In this document: positions 28,663-37,605 of the stretch, piece by piece | Layout of the letters: every line of letters starts with the position of its first letter | Numbering within the stretch: position 1 is the first letter of the stretch | Assembly: GCA_048213135.1 (NCBI GenBank) | Contig: PS015010.1 | Location: 124,001-188,000, forward strand | DNA length: 64,000 nt | Direction: 5' to 3' | Origin: Reclinomonas americana ATCC 50394 | Taxonomy: Eukaryota > Jakobida > Jakobea > Jakobida | Notes under the pieces: model-generated | What the model was told of the DNA's origin: nothing | The model's input: only the letters and a program-made list of their open reading frames with translations | Database searches by the model: none | Position numbers and translations under genes: made by a program

Positions 28663-30504
28663 ATGGGAATGGACAGAAATACGGTCATCGGGTTTATCCT
28701 GATTGGCGTATTGTTAATCGGCATGTTTTATATCAACAGCCGCAGCAGCCAGGCTTACATGGCAGAAAAGAAAAGGATACAGGATTCCGTTGAGGCGTCC
28801 AAACCAAAGAAAGACCCGGCAGTTGTACGGGCCGATTCACTCAGGGCCGATTCACTGAGGCAGCTCCAGTCAAAATTGCCTTCCACCTTTATTACTGATA
28901 CTACAGGGAAGGAAGCGCAACCGGTATTGCAGAATGAGCTCGTAACCATCACCTTCACCAATAAGGGCGGTCAACCCAAAACCGTTGAACTCAGGAAATT
29001 CAAACGTTCCGACGGTAAGCCGCTGATACTGGAAAATGGCAGTTTTAACAACCTTTCCTATGCCATTAACGCGGGGAACAATAAAACACCACAGACATCT
29101 GAAATAGCATTCGTGGCAGGCACACCCGTAACCGGGCCAGACCAGGCACAACAGTTATCTTTCACGCTCAGGGATTCATCGGGCAGGGAAATTGTACACC
29201 AGTACACCCTTCGTCCAAACGAATACAATCTCGATCTCAACATCAGCATGAAAGGCGCCGACCAGTTGCTGACCAACAACCGCCTCAACCTTACCTGGCA
29301 ATCGGAAGCCCGCAAACAGGAGCACGATTATGCTTACGAAAAAGAGCAGTCGGAAATATGCTACCTCGAAAACGGTGATTATGATTTCAACAGGATAGGA
29401 TCGGGCGACGATAAAAAATTCAGTAAACCACTCGAGTGGATCGCGGTAAAACAGCAGTTCTTTGTATCTGCCCTTATGTCCTCCAAAAATAAACTGGAGA
29501 ATACTATGGTGAAATGGGTAGTGCCATCCGATACACTGGGCATTATTACACAAGCCACTACCACAGCGGGTATCAGCCTGCAAGGGTCATCTGTATCGGT
29601 ACCGCTGCAACTGTATTACGGTCCCAGTGATTATAATATCCTGAAGAAGAATGGCAACCAGATGCAGAACATTGTTCCTTATGGAAGCGGCATTTTCGCA
29701 TTTGTAAAATACATCAACAGGCATATCCTTTTGCCTGTGTTCGACTTCCTTAAAAATAACATTGCCAGCATGGGTATCGTAATCCTGTTGCTGACATTGT
29801 TCATACGTTTGATCACCTCGCCCATTCTTTACAAAAGTTATGTAAGCGGTGCCAAAATGAAAGCGCTGAAACCGGAAGTGGACAGGCTGAAAGAGAAATA
29901 TGGTGATGACAAACAGGCCTTCAGCATGGAACAGATGAAACTGTGGAAATCGGCCGGGGTAAGTCCGCTGGGCGGATGTTTACCTGCCCTGCTGCAGATC
30001 CCCATCTTCATGTCGCTTTACTATTTCTTCCAGTCCAATGTGTCGCTTCGCGGGCAGAATTTTCTTTGGGCCAATGACCTGGCGGCATACGACTCCATCG
30101 CCCACCTGCCGTTTTCTATTCCTTTCTATGGCGATCACGTAAGCCTGTTCACCCTTACCGCGGTGGCCACCAGTTTACTGATATCGCTGTACAGTATGAG
30201 CAATATGCAGGACAACAGCAACCCGGTAATGAAATATATGCCGTATATATTCCCCATACTGCTGCTGGGTGTATTCAACCGCCTGCCGGCGGCATTGACC
30301 TGGTATTATACCGTTTCCAATACCATTACGCTGTTACTGCAGATCGTGATCCAGAAATACATCATCAACCATGAAAAGATACTGGCGCAGATAGAGGAGA
30401 ACAGGAAAAGGCCGGTTAAACAAAGTAAATTCCAGGAAAGGCTGCAGGCCATGCAGGAAACGCAGAAGAAGATGCAGGATATGAAAAAGAAGACCGGCAA
30501 ATAA
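28663..30504 (+). CDS. yidC: Membrane protein insertase YidC
   Basis: This 613-residue inner-membrane insertase folds and inserts membrane proteins, alone or with SecYEG. An N-terminal membrane helix (about 6-24) leads into a periplasmic domain (about 70-330) rich in beta strands. The conserved C-terminal core of five membrane helices (about 355-580) includes YKSYVSGAKMKALKPEV, SPLGGCLPALLQIPIFMSLY and LTWYYTVSN. A basic cytoplasmic tail (RKRPVKQSKF, then MKKKTGK) could touch the ribosome. Length and layout are those of Gram-negative YidC. Confidence 0.97.
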   Translation: MGMDRNTVIGFILIGVLLIGMFYINSRSSQAYMAEKKRIQDSVEASKPKKDPAVVRADSLRADSLRQLQSKLPSTFITDTTGKEAQPVLQNELVTITFTNKGGQPKTVELRKFKRSDGKPLILENGSFNNLSYAINAGNNKTPQTSEIAFVAGTPVTGPDQAQQLSFTLRDSSGREIVHQYTLRPNEYNLDLNISMKGADQLLTNNRLNLTWQSEARKQEHDYAYEKEQSEICYLENGDYDFNRIGSGDDKKFSKPLEWIAVKQQFFVSALMSSKNKLENTMVKWVVPSDTLGIITQATTTAGISLQGSSVSVPLQLYYGPSDYNILKKNGNQMQNIVPYGSGIFAFVKYINRHILLPVFDFLKNNIASMGIVILLLTLFIRLITSPILYKSYVSGAKMKALKPEVDRLKEKYGDDKQAFSMEQMKLWKSAGVSPLGGCLPALLQIPIFMSLYYFFQSNVSLRGQNFLWANDLAAYDSIAHLPFSIPFYGDHVSLFTLTAVATSLLISLYSMSNMQDNSNPVMKYMPYIFPILLLGVFNRLPAALTWYYTVSNTITLLLQIVIQKYIINHEKILAQIEENRKRPVKQSKFQERLQAMQETQKKMQDMKKKTGK

Positions 30505-30527
30505 AACATAAGGAATCGTTAAAATAC

Positions 30528-30566
30528 AAACAGCCTGCAGGCCACCCGGCGTACTGCAGGCTGTTT
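30528..30566 (+). terminator. Terminator of yidC
   Basis: A 13-bp perfect stem (AAACAGCCTGCAG / CTGCAGGCTGTTT) with a 13-nt loop follows the yidC stop by 23 nt. Confidence 0.85.
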
Positions 30567-30626
30567 AATTTGTACGCATACCCGATCTTGGCACGGGATT
30601 TTATTACCTTTAATGAAAATTATTCA

Positions 30627-31274
30627 ATGAAGAATATATCTACATGGTTATTGAGTTTACTGGTGATGACAGCTTTCACAAAAGTGGCGGCGCAGAAACA
30701 GGTGACGGATGGTACAGTGATTTATGACGTAACGATTGAGAACGGCGCCAATAAGAGCAGCGCATCTAATACAGTCTATGTTAAAGGCAATAACAGCCGT
30801 ACAGAGATGGTGAGTCCCTTGGGCAGCGAAACCATCATCCATAACGCCAAATCGGCGGGTTCAGTGATCCTGAAGGAGTTCAGCGGACAGAAACTGATGA
30901 TCAAGCTCACAAAGGAAAACTGGGATGCCAAGAACAGGATGTTCAGCAACGTCACTTTCACACCGGCAAGTGAAACCAAAAGCATTGCAGGTTATGCCTG
31001 TAAGAAAGCAGTGGCGAAAACCAGCGATGGCAAAACATTTGACGTGTATTATACGCCCGACCTGGTGATGACGAACAAACAATACGATCCTACATTTGCC
31101 AGCCTTCCCGGCCTGGCGATGGAGTATACCATTGAATCGGGTAAACTCAAATTTACTTACACCGTATCGAAGATCAGTTTTGACCAGGTACCCCTGGCTA
31201 AATTTGATTTCCCTACTTCCGGTTACCGTGTGATGACCTATGAAGAGAACCAGGAAATGAAGAAAGGTAATTAA
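30627..31274 (+). CDS. Exported GLPGLI/DUF4412-like protein
   Basis: This 215-residue exported protein has a signal peptide (1-22, ending VAAQ). The body contains SLPGLAMEYTI, close to the GLPGLI signature of a Bacteroidota family of unknown function, and a preceding SIAGYACKKAVAK segment. That combination (get-modified Cys-Lys loop, then PGL) also occurs in DUF4412 proteins. The start is the ATG at 30627; the frame opens 19 codons earlier at a TTG that would bury the signal peptide. TACCTTTA at 30605-30612 is a possible -7 element. Confidence 0.75.
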   Translation: MKNISTWLLSLLVMTAFTKVAAQKQVTDGTVIYDVTIENGANKSSASNTVYVKGNNSRTEMVSPLGSETIIHNAKSAGSVILKEFSGQKLMIKLTKENWDAKNRMFSNVTFTPASETKSIAGYACKKAVAKTSDGKTFDVYYTPDLVMTNKQYDPTFASLPGLAMEYTIESGKLKFTYTVSKISFDQVPLAKFDFPTSGYRVMTYEENQEMKKGN

Positions 31275-31310
31275 GAAGAGAACGGCAGGAAGAAAGATAA
31301 AGGCATTAAA

Positions 31311-31332
31311 AAAGCCCTTTTAAAAGGGCTTT
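31311..31332. terminator. Bidirectional terminator
   Basis: A perfect 22-bp palindrome (AAAGCCCTTTT / AAAAGGGCTTT) lies between two convergent genes and has A- and T-tracts on both sides, so it should end transcripts from both. Confidence 0.85.
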
Positions 31333-31335
31333 ATA

Positions 31336-31710
31336 TTAGTGAGGTTTAATGATCAGTTTCATACCGGTGTAACCTTGTTTCATCTCCGGTACAGCAATGA
31401 TTTGCTTATGCGGAATGATGTACACCGTGTTGCCTTTTTGATAGGTAAGCAGTGAAGTGCTTAACGAAGTACTGCCAACTGCCTGTTGCTTCATAAGCAG
31501 GCTGCCGGTATATTTCAGACCTGTATTCAGGTTGAAAGATACAGCTTTGCGAAGTGTAGTGTTATTGGCCGAAATGTTCAGGCTAACCTTCGTGCTTTTT
31601 GTTTTTTTACCAATGCCCCTGTCAGCCAAAGCACTGGCGGTTGTACCTGCAAGTACAGCCATAAACAGCGTTATTTTGGTGAATTTTGTCATCAGGTGCT
31701 TATTTGCCAT
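31336..31710 (-). CDS. Small exported protein of unknown function
   Basis: This 124-residue product has a signal peptide (about 1-30, ending ASALADRG) and a basic, Ser/Thr/Leu-rich mature part with two short beta-prone segments (VSFNLNTGLKYTGSLL; NTVYIIPHKQIIAVP). The start could be Met1 or Met7. I recognise no family. It is convergent with the GLPGLI-like gene and shares its terminator. Confidence 0.6.
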   Translation of the reverse strand: MANKHLMTKFTKITLFMAVLAGTTASALADRGIGKKTKSTKVSLNISANNTTLRKAVSFNLNTGLKYTGSLLMKQQAVGSTSLSTSLLTYQKGNTVYIIPHKQIIAVPEMKQGYTGMKLIIKPH

Positions 31711-31851
31711 ACAAATATATCAAATAATTTTTGGAATTCCTTAACCGTTCATCCAATCTTTTTACACTTATTTAACGTTTGTCCGGGAAAATAGTTACAA
31801 AAACTTGTTTTTTTCTTCAAAACACCCTAATTTACAATAACCTATATTCGA

Positions 31852-33273
31852 ATGAGTAAACACCCCTACCGCCAGGACAGAGAGGAAATAAGGGCACTGC
31901 TCCTCCAGTTTGAGAACCTCAAATCCGGCAAATCCAACTCCTTCCTCGAAGAGGAATCATTTGAGCGGTTAATCGACTATTTTGATGAAAAAGAACAGCT
32001 GGCAGAAGGCCTGGAAGTGGCCGAATACGGCATTGCTCAGTATCCTTACTCTGCCGCCCTGCTGATCAGGAAAGCCGACCTGATGATTGCCCTGAAGCAA
32101 TACCGGGAGGCCCTGGATATACTGGAACAGGCGGAACTGCTCGACAGCAAGGACACCACGCTGTATATCCTTAAAACGGATGCCTACCTGGCACTCGACC
32201 AGCAGGAAAAGGCCGCAGCCATACTGGAAGCCGCCCTGGACGATTTTGACGGTGAGGAAAGGATCGATCTTTTATTTGAACTGGCGGATGTATACGATGA
32301 CTACGAAAACTTTGAAAAAGTATTCGATTGCCTTAAAACCATCCTGGAACAGGAACCCAATAACGAAGAGGCTTTGTACAAGATCTGTTTCTGGACTGAC
32401 TTCACCGGCAGGAACGAGGAAGGTATACGCCTGCACCAGCGCATAATCGAGGAATTTCCTTTCAATGAGCTGGCCTGGTTTAACCTGGGTGCGGCCTACC
32501 AGGGACTGAAATTGTATGAGAAAGCCATAGATGCCTACCAGTACGCCGTTGCCATAGACGAAAAATTTGATTATGCCTGGCGCAATATGGGCGACGCCCT
32601 CATCAGGCTGCACCGCTATAAAGATGCCATCGAAGTATTGGAAAAAGTGCTGGAACTGGCCCGCCCTGAAGATGTGATCTATGAAGCTATCGGGCACTGC
32701 TACGATAAAATGGCCAACTTCGCCCAGGCCCGTTTTCATTACAAAAAAGCGAGCCACCTTAACCAGGACGACAGCCAGTTGCATTACAAGATCGCCTGCA
32801 CCTACATGAATGAAGGCAACTGGGAAAGCGCCATCAAAAACCTTGAAGTAGCCATGCGCATCCACAAGATGCAGCCGGAATACAACCTGGCTATGGGGCA
32901 GTGCTGCATGAACCTGGACCGGCTCGACGATGCCATTACTTACCTGGGAACCGTGGTACGCATCCGCCCCAGGAATATCACCGGCTGGACGGAACTGCTG
33001 CGTTGCCTCTACAAGGCTGAAATGTATGAAGAAGCCCTGGAGTACGCCGGTTTCGCGTTTGAGCAAACAGAAGGCAAACCCATTTTTCTTTTCTATAAAA
33101 GCGCCATCCTGTACGCCATGAGCAGGTCGAAAGAAGCCCTGCTTCAGTTGGAAGAGGGCATGGCACGCAATCCCAAACTCATTAAGAAATTTATAGAACT
33201 GAACCCTGCCATCCTGCAAAACCAGCAGGTGGTGGACATTATAGCCCGGTTCAAAAAGAAGCGTTCCATATAG
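31852..33273 (+). CDS. Tetratricopeptide-repeat protein
   Basis: This is a 473-residue cytoplasmic protein (no signal peptide) of about ten to twelve TPR units from residue 45 to 450. Clear examples are ALLIRKADLMIALKQYREAL and AWFNLGAAYQGLKLYEKAID. TPR arrays bind protein partners; none can be named here. The row with the comA-like and aroE genes 88 nt downstream may be a unit, but a good promoter precedes comA, so it is probably separate. Confidence 0.85.
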   Translation: MSKHPYRQDREEIRALLLQFENLKSGKSNSFLEEESFERLIDYFDEKEQLAEGLEVAEYGIAQYPYSAALLIRKADLMIALKQYREALDILEQAELLDSKDTTLYILKTDAYLALDQQEKAAAILEAALDDFDGEERIDLLFELADVYDDYENFEKVFDCLKTILEQEPNNEEALYKICFWTDFTGRNEEGIRLHQRIIEEFPFNELAWFNLGAAYQGLKLYEKAIDAYQYAVAIDEKFDYAWRNMGDALIRLHRYKDAIEVLEKVLELARPEDVIYEAIGHCYDKMANFAQARFHYKKASHLNQDDSQLHYKIACTYMNEGNWESAIKNLEVAMRIHKMQPEYNLAMGQCCMNLDRLDDAITYLGTVVRIRPRNITGWTELLRCLYKAEMYEEALEYAGFAFEQTEGKPIFLFYKSAILYAMSRSKEALLQLEEGMARNPKLIKKFIELNPAILQNQQVVDIIARFKKKRSI

Positions 33274-33309
33274 TCTACCGGATCACTAGGCTTTATTTCC
33301 GTTTATGCA

Positions 33310-33339
33310 TTGGGTTTTCAGTTGCACAACTTATCTTTG
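33310..33339 (+). promoter_or_regulatory. Promoter of comA-aroE
   Basis: TTG (33310-33312), a 19-nt spacer and TATCTTTG (33332-33339) match the Bacteroidota promoter closely. It implies a leader of about 18 nt and fixes the comA-like start at 33361. Confidence 0.65.
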
Positions 33340-33360
33340 CCATCCATAAACAAAGCATGT

Positions 33361-34131
33361 ATGAACTTTAATCTTACACAGATCCCTGAACGTAATCATA
33401 AACCCCGCCAGCACGGCATCACCATGGTAATGGACAAAGGGCTCAGCGTTGAGGAAGCCAGGAATTTTATGAGTGTGTCGCATCCGCATGTTGATGTGGT
33501 TAAACTGGGTTTCGGCACTTCTTTCGTTACGCCTAACCTGAGGGAGAAACTGGAAGTGTACCGTTCATACGATATCCCTGTTTATTTCGGGGGCACTTTG
33601 TTTGAAGCATTCCTCATCCGCAACCAGTTTGAAGACTATATCAGCGTATGTAAAGATTACGGAATTAGCTGGATGGAAGTGAGCGACGGCTCCATCACCA
33701 TTCCCCACGCGGAGAAATGCGGTTATATCGAAAAGCTGACCAAGTACGGCACTGTACTCAGTGAGGTAGGCAGTAAAGACGCGACGCATATTATGCCACC
33801 CTATAAATGGATTGAACTGATGCGTGCCGAACTGGAATCAGGCGCCAGTTATGTGATCGCTGAAGCAAGGGAAGCCGGTAACGTAGGTATTTATCGCGGT
33901 TCCGGTGAGGTAAGGGAAGGCCTGGTACAGGAAATACTTACGCAGATACCTGAAGAAAAGATCATCTGGGAAGCGCCCCAAAAATCACAGCAGCTCTACT
34001 TCCTCGAATTGATCGGCTGCAATGTGAACCTGGGCAATATCGCTCCTACGGAAGTCATACCGCTGGAAGCCATGCGTATCGGTCTTCGTGGCGATACCTT
34101 TTTCCTTTATCTCGATAAAAAAGAAGCCTGA
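33361..34131 (+). CDS. Phosphosulfolactate synthase-family protein (ComA-like)
   Basis: This 256-residue TIM-barrel protein belongs to the family that adds sulfite to phosphoenolpyruvate to give phosphosulfolactate, the first step of coenzyme M synthesis in methanogens. It shows the family segments GLSVEEARNFM, VDVVKLGFGTS, PVYFGGTLFEAF, MEVSDGSI, VIAEAREAGNVGIY and the C-terminal LGNIAPTEVIPLEAMRIGLRGDT. The family also contains plant heat-stress proteins and many bacterial members of unproven function, so the reaction here is inferred. The ATG at 33361 is chosen because of the upstream promoter. Its TGA shares one base with the aroE ATG, which implies tight coupling. Confidence 0.85.
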   Translation: MNFNLTQIPERNHKPRQHGITMVMDKGLSVEEARNFMSVSHPHVDVVKLGFGTSFVTPNLREKLEVYRSYDIPVYFGGTLFEAFLIRNQFEDYISVCKDYGISWMEVSDGSITIPHAEKCGYIEKLTKYGTVLSEVGSKDATHIMPPYKWIELMRAELESGASYVIAEAREAGNVGIYRGSGEVREGLVQEILTQIPEEKIIWEAPQKSQQLYFLELIGCNVNLGNIAPTEVIPLEAMRIGLRGDTFFLYLDKKEA

Positions 34132-34862
34132 TGCCATTATACGGGCTGATCGGCTACCCACTGACTCACTCTTTTTCCGCGAAATACTTTACGGAAAAAT
34201 TCAGTGAGCTGGGACTGGCGGATCACCGGTATGAACTCTTTCCCATTCCGGCCATCGGCGAAGTAAAAGCATTGCTGCAAACGCCCGGTCTTCGCGGGCT
34301 GAACGTCACCATCCCTTACAAACAACAGGTGCTGCCTTATCTTGACGATACCAGCAACCTCCCCGCGGGGCTGAATGCCTGTAACTGCATACGCATACAC
34401 AATGGCAAGGCAACAGGTTTCAATACCGATGTTACCGGTTTTGAATTGTCACTGACCACGCAATTGCAACCCATCCACAATAAAGCACTGGTACTGGGTA
34501 ACGGGGGCGCAACCGAGGCGGTAACCTATGTGCTGCGTAAAAAAAATATTGACTACCGGGTAGTGAGCCGCGTGCTCCGCGAAGGTTCAGACATCACTTA
34601 TAATGACCTGGATGCCGCCATGGTGGGCAACCACCCGCTCATCATCAATACTACACCTTTGGGTATGTATCCCAATATTGACACCTGTCCGGCCATCCCG
34701 TATGAAGGGATCACCCGCAGGCATTATCTTTTCGATCTTACCTATAACCCTGCAAAGACCTTATTCCTGCAAAAAGGAGAGGAGCGGGGTGCCGCTGTTA
34801 AGAATGGAGCTGATATGCTGGTGATACAGGCGGAAGAAAGCTGGAAGATATGGAACCGTTAA
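34131..34862 (+). CDS. aroE: Shikimate dehydrogenase
   Basis: This 243-residue enzyme reduces 3-dehydroshikimate with NADPH in the shikimate pathway. Substrate motif GYPLTHSFS (8-16), LNVTIPYK with catalytic Lys64, FNTD with catalytic Asp100, and the nucleotide loop LGNGGATEAV (122-131) are all present. NTTPLGMYP and the C-terminal GADMLVIQAEESWKIW complete the fold. It is slightly shorter than the E. coli protein, as usual in this phylum. It overlaps the comA-like gene by one base. Confidence 0.95.
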   Translation: MPLYGLIGYPLTHSFSAKYFTEKFSELGLADHRYELFPIPAIGEVKALLQTPGLRGLNVTIPYKQQVLPYLDDTSNLPAGLNACNCIRIHNGKATGFNTDVTGFELSLTTQLQPIHNKALVLGNGGATEAVTYVLRKKNIDYRVVSRVLREGSDITYNDLDAAMVGNHPLIINTTPLGMYPNIDTCPAIPYEGITRRHYLFDLTYNPAKTLFLQKGEERGAAVKNGADMLVIQAEESWKIWNR

Positions 34863-34900
34863 TTTGAAGATGTGGCAATTTGAAAATATGATAACTCCCC

Positions 34901-34925
34901 GGAGTTTCCTAAACCGCTAAACTCC
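34901..34925. terminator. Weak hairpin between convergent genes
   Basis: GGAGTTT (34901-34907) and AAACTCC (34919-34925) form a 7-bp stem with an 11-nt loop between aroE and the convergent thioesterase gene. There is no T-tract of note. Confidence 0.35.
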
Positions 34926-34956
34926 AAACTACCAATTACAAAATGTAAATCGTTCA

Positions 34957-35397
34957 TCAAACCAACTTCAACATCTTTTTCAACTCTGCGGGTAACATCG
35001 CCACTTTTTTAGCAGTATAATCATACGCTACCATCGCTGTTTTTGCATTCGCCAGTAATATTGTTTCATTATTCCGGGTAACTGATAACTCATAGTACAG
35101 GTCGAAGTTAACACGGCCGGCATCGGCAACGCCAAGTCTTACCAGGATGGTGTCACCATAAAAGGATTCCTGTTTGAATTCAACCGCCAGGTCGCTCATG
35201 ATCAGCCCTGTTCCGTTGATGTCCAGCTCGGTAAAGCCATTCTCTTTCAGCCATTGCATCCTGGCTTCATGAATGATCCCTACAAAAGCATCGTTGCCTA
35301 CATGGTTGCCGTAGTTGATATCGGTAATGCGTACCCGCACTTCCGTTGAATAGAAAAAGGCCCCTGGCATATTGAGTTTGATGCGGCTCATGATCAT
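34957..35397 (-). CDS. Acyl-CoA thioesterase (4HBT hotdog fold, YbgC/FadM-like)
   Basis: This 146-residue hotdog-fold protein hydrolyses acyl-CoA or acyl-ACP thioesters. The active-site segment RITDINYGNHVGND has the catalytic Asp26, Asn28 and His32, in the form typical of the FadM/4HBT group. A second strand, LIMSDLAVEFKQESFYGD, is also family-typical. The specific acyl chain is not readable. It overlaps rdgB by 4 nt (35394-35397), so the two are translationally coupled. Confidence 0.88.
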   Translation of the reverse strand: MIMSRIKLNMPGAFFYSTEVRVRITDINYGNHVGNDAFVGIIHEARMQWLKENGFTELDINGTGLIMSDLAVEFKQESFYGDTILVRLGVADAGRVNFDLYYELSVTRNNETILLANAKTAMVAYDYTAKKVAMLPAELKKMLKLV

Positions 35398-35972
35398 TGC
35401 TGGTTTAAAAAGAGAATAAGTTGTTCCAGTGCTTTTTTGCGGTGACTGTAGCGGTTCTTGCTGTCCATATCCATTTCCGCGAAAGTGCGGTCGTCGCCAT
35501 CGGGCACAAATACAGGGTCGTATCCAAAACCCGCGCTGCCCCTGCGTTCGCTGACGATAGTGCCGTTGCAGGTACCCTCAAAATAATGTTCTTTATCATC
35601 CAGTACCAGCGAGATCACCGTACGGAAACGGGCCTGCCGGTCGGGCTTGTTTTCCAGTTCGGCCAGCAGTTTATCGATATTGGCTGAAGGATCAGAAGGT
35701 TCACCCGCATACCGGGCACTCTTAACACCCGGGGCGCCGTTCAGTGCGGGCACTTCAAGCCCGGTATCTTCGCTGAAGCAGTCCCTGCCGGTAAGGCGGT
35801 GAATGGTGCCTGATTTTTCAGAAGCATTAGCTTCAAGTGTGTCGTGCGGTTCGGGGATATCAATGTTGATGCCCGCTTCTTCGAGGGTGATAACGGTAAA
35901 CCGGTCGCCCAGGGCAGACCTGATCTCTGCAATTTTATTACGGTTGTTGGTCGCGAATATCAGTGTTGTCAT
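35394..35972 (-). CDS. rdgB: XTP/dITP pyrophosphatase (RdgB/HAM1)
   Basis: This 192-residue house-cleaning enzyme hydrolyses dITP, dXTP and XTP to the monophosphates, keeping deaminated purines out of DNA. Motifs: ATNNRNK (7-13), SEDTGLEV with catalytic Asp69, SARYAG, GFGYDPVFVP and KNRYSHRKKAL. Length is standard. It starts 2 nt after the stop of the small unknown gene upstream and overlaps the thioesterase gene downstream. Confidence 0.95.
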   Translation of the reverse strand: MTTLIFATNNRNKIAEIRSALGDRFTVITLEEAGINIDIPEPHDTLEANASEKSGTIHRLTGRDCFSEDTGLEVPALNGAPGVKSARYAGEPSDPSANIDKLLAELENKPDRQARFRTVISLVLDDKEHYFEGTCNGTIVSERRGSAGFGYDPVFVPDGDDRTFAEMDMDSKNRYSHRKKALEQLILFLNQQ

Positions 35973-35973
35973 A

Positions 35974-36471
35974 TCAGCTTAAAAAAATGTTTTTGAGACA
36001 GGCCCAGAGTTTCTTTTTTTCTTCCACGTTTTTCTCCAGTTGATCGAGCGGCGGAGCGGAGAGGTACACCTGTTTGTTATACGACTGTACCTGGTAGTCG
36101 GGGAATTGCAGCGGTAATTCCAAACGGGAAGCAGGAATACCGAAGAGCAGTATCTTTTCGGCCGACAGTTCTGTATGGAGGGTTGTGTAAGTAACAGACG
36201 GGTATTGCTCCAGGTTCAGCAGGGCCACATCGGCCATTGTCAACTGGCAGGCGGAGAGTATGCCCATAAGGAACTGCAGGGAATCGTCGGACAGGTACAG
36301 CGCGCCGGGGTCAGCCACAACAATCACCACCCTCCGGCGGTTCTCGCCCAGGTAGCCTATACCGCCCGTTGCAGCCGTCTTTTCCGGCTTGTCTGTTTTC
36401 AAATCAACCAGTGAATTCTTAAACAAATCCCGGACAACCGTATCGGTCAGTTGAATATTATCTAAACTCAT
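35974..36471 (-). CDS. Unknown cytoplasmic protein; possible DNA polymerase III psi (HolD)-like subunit
   Basis: Starting at the ATG at 36471 the product has 165 residues. The open frame continues 53 codons upstream, but that part is hydrophobic, overlaps the divergent ilvE gene and is judged spurious. No signal peptide. The middle has a strand-turn pattern (VVIVVADPGALYLSDDSLQF...), then ADVALLNLEQYP, KILLFGIPASRLELP, and the end reads LDQLEKNVEEKKKLWACLKN. This order, especially the final K-x-x-LW helix and a central nucleobase-glycosylase-like alpha/beta pattern, recalls HolD (psi). The likeness is at motif level only and is inference. Its stop is 2 nt from the rdgB start, so it heads a three-gene unit with rdgB and the thioesterase. 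Confidence 0.6.
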   Translation of the reverse strand: MSLDNIQLTDTVVRDLFKNSLVDLKTDKPEKTAATGGIGYLGENRRRVVIVVADPGALYLSDDSLQFLMGILSACQLTMADVALLNLEQYPSVTYTTLHTELSAEKILLFGIPASRLELPLQFPDYQVQSYNKQVYLSAPPLDQLEKNVEEKKKLWACLKNIFLS

Positions 36472-36526
36472 AAAACTCCTGTTTAGCCCCTGTTTTTTTT
36501 GTTTCTTTGCAGTAAAATTAACGAAT

Positions 36527-37591
36527 ATGATTGCAGCTGAAATGATTAATATTACGAAAGCCGGGCACAGTAAACTGAACGACATCAACCTGGAAAATAT
36601 TCCTTTCGGGAAATACTTCACCGACCACATGCTGGAAGCGGATTACGAGGACGGAGAGTGGAAAAATATCGAGATCAAACCTTACCAGCCGTTGTTAATG
36701 GCTCCATCCATTGCCGCTATACATTACGGGCAGGCTATATTTGAAGGTATCAAAGCGTACAAGAACGCTGAAGGTGAGGCGTATATCTTCAGGCCGCAGG
36801 ACAATTTCAAACGTTTTAATGTTTCTGCCGAACGCATGCAGATGCCGCAGGTGCCGGAAGATATCTTCATGGAAGGTATGAGGATGCTGATCGACCTGGA
36901 CAAGAACTGGATTCCCGAACAGGCAGATCACTCCCTGTACATCCGCCCGTTTATGTTCAGTTGCGATGAAATGATCGGTGTGCGCCCGGGCGAGAAGTAC
37001 AAATTCATGATCATACTGAGCCCCACAGGTCCGTATTACAGCGCTCCTATGCGGATTTACGTAGAAGAGCATTATGTGCGTGCCGTGCCCGGTGGGGTAG
37101 GCTACGCCAAGGCGGCGGGTAATTATGGCGGTGCCATGTATGCCACAGCGCAGGCCAAACTGAAGGGGTACGACCAGGTACTGTGGACAGACGCGTTTGA
37201 ACATAAATATGTGCAGGAATGCGGTACCATGAACGTGTTCTTCATCATTGGCAATACGGCCATTACACCTGATCTGAATGAAGGCACCATACTGGCCGGG
37301 GTTACCCGCGACAGCACCATCGTATTGCTGAAGGAAATGGGCTTTACCGTGGAAGAACGCCACCTGAGTATCGACGATATTATGGATGCGTATAAGGCCG
37401 GTGTACTGTACGAAGTATTCGGTACCGGAACAGCCGCTACCATCTCGCTGATCAAGGAACTGAGGTACAAAGACTTTGTGATGCAGTTTGATGTGGATAA
37501 ATGGAAAACAGCGCCCGGGTTAAAGAACAGGCTGAATGCGATCCGTTACGGACAAGAGCCTGATAATCATGGCTGGATGTATAAAATTTAA
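36527..37591 (+). CDS. ilvE: Branched-chain amino acid aminotransferase
   Basis: This 354-residue class IV PLP enzyme transaminates Leu, Ile and Val. Family features: LMAPSIAAIHYGQAIFEGIKAY (57-78), LYIRPFMF, the PLP-lysine segment GYAKAAGNYGG with Lys195, DQVLWTDAFEHKYVQECGTMN, and FGTGTAATIS. Length is typical of the long BCAT type II. It is divergent from the small unknown gene and ends at a strong terminator. Confidence 0.96.
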   Translation: MIAAEMINITKAGHSKLNDINLENIPFGKYFTDHMLEADYEDGEWKNIEIKPYQPLLMAPSIAAIHYGQAIFEGIKAYKNAEGEAYIFRPQDNFKRFNVSAERMQMPQVPEDIFMEGMRMLIDLDKNWIPEQADHSLYIRPFMFSCDEMIGVRPGEKYKFMIILSPTGPYYSAPMRIYVEEHYVRAVPGGVGYAKAAGNYGGAMYATAQAKLKGYDQVLWTDAFEHKYVQECGTMNVFFIIGNTAITPDLNEGTILAGVTRDSTIVLLKEMGFTVEERHLSIDDIMDAYKAGVLYEVFGTGTAATISLIKELRYKDFVMQFDVDKWKTAPGLKNRLNAIRYGQEPDNHGWMYKI

Positions 37592-37605
37592 TGGCAAGTC
37601 ATTTA

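Noticed and set aside
32272-33219. 315-codon minus-strand frame opposite the TPR gene
   Set aside because: Composition is Phe/His/Val-rich as expected for the antisense of Glu/Lys-rich helices; the plus-strand gene is clearly real.
36472-36630. Upstream extension of the HolD-like gene encoding a hydrophobic segment that looks like a membrane helix
   Set aside because: It overlaps the start of divergent ilvE and the segment is antisense of promoter and coding DNA; the ATG at 36471 begins a normal soluble protein.
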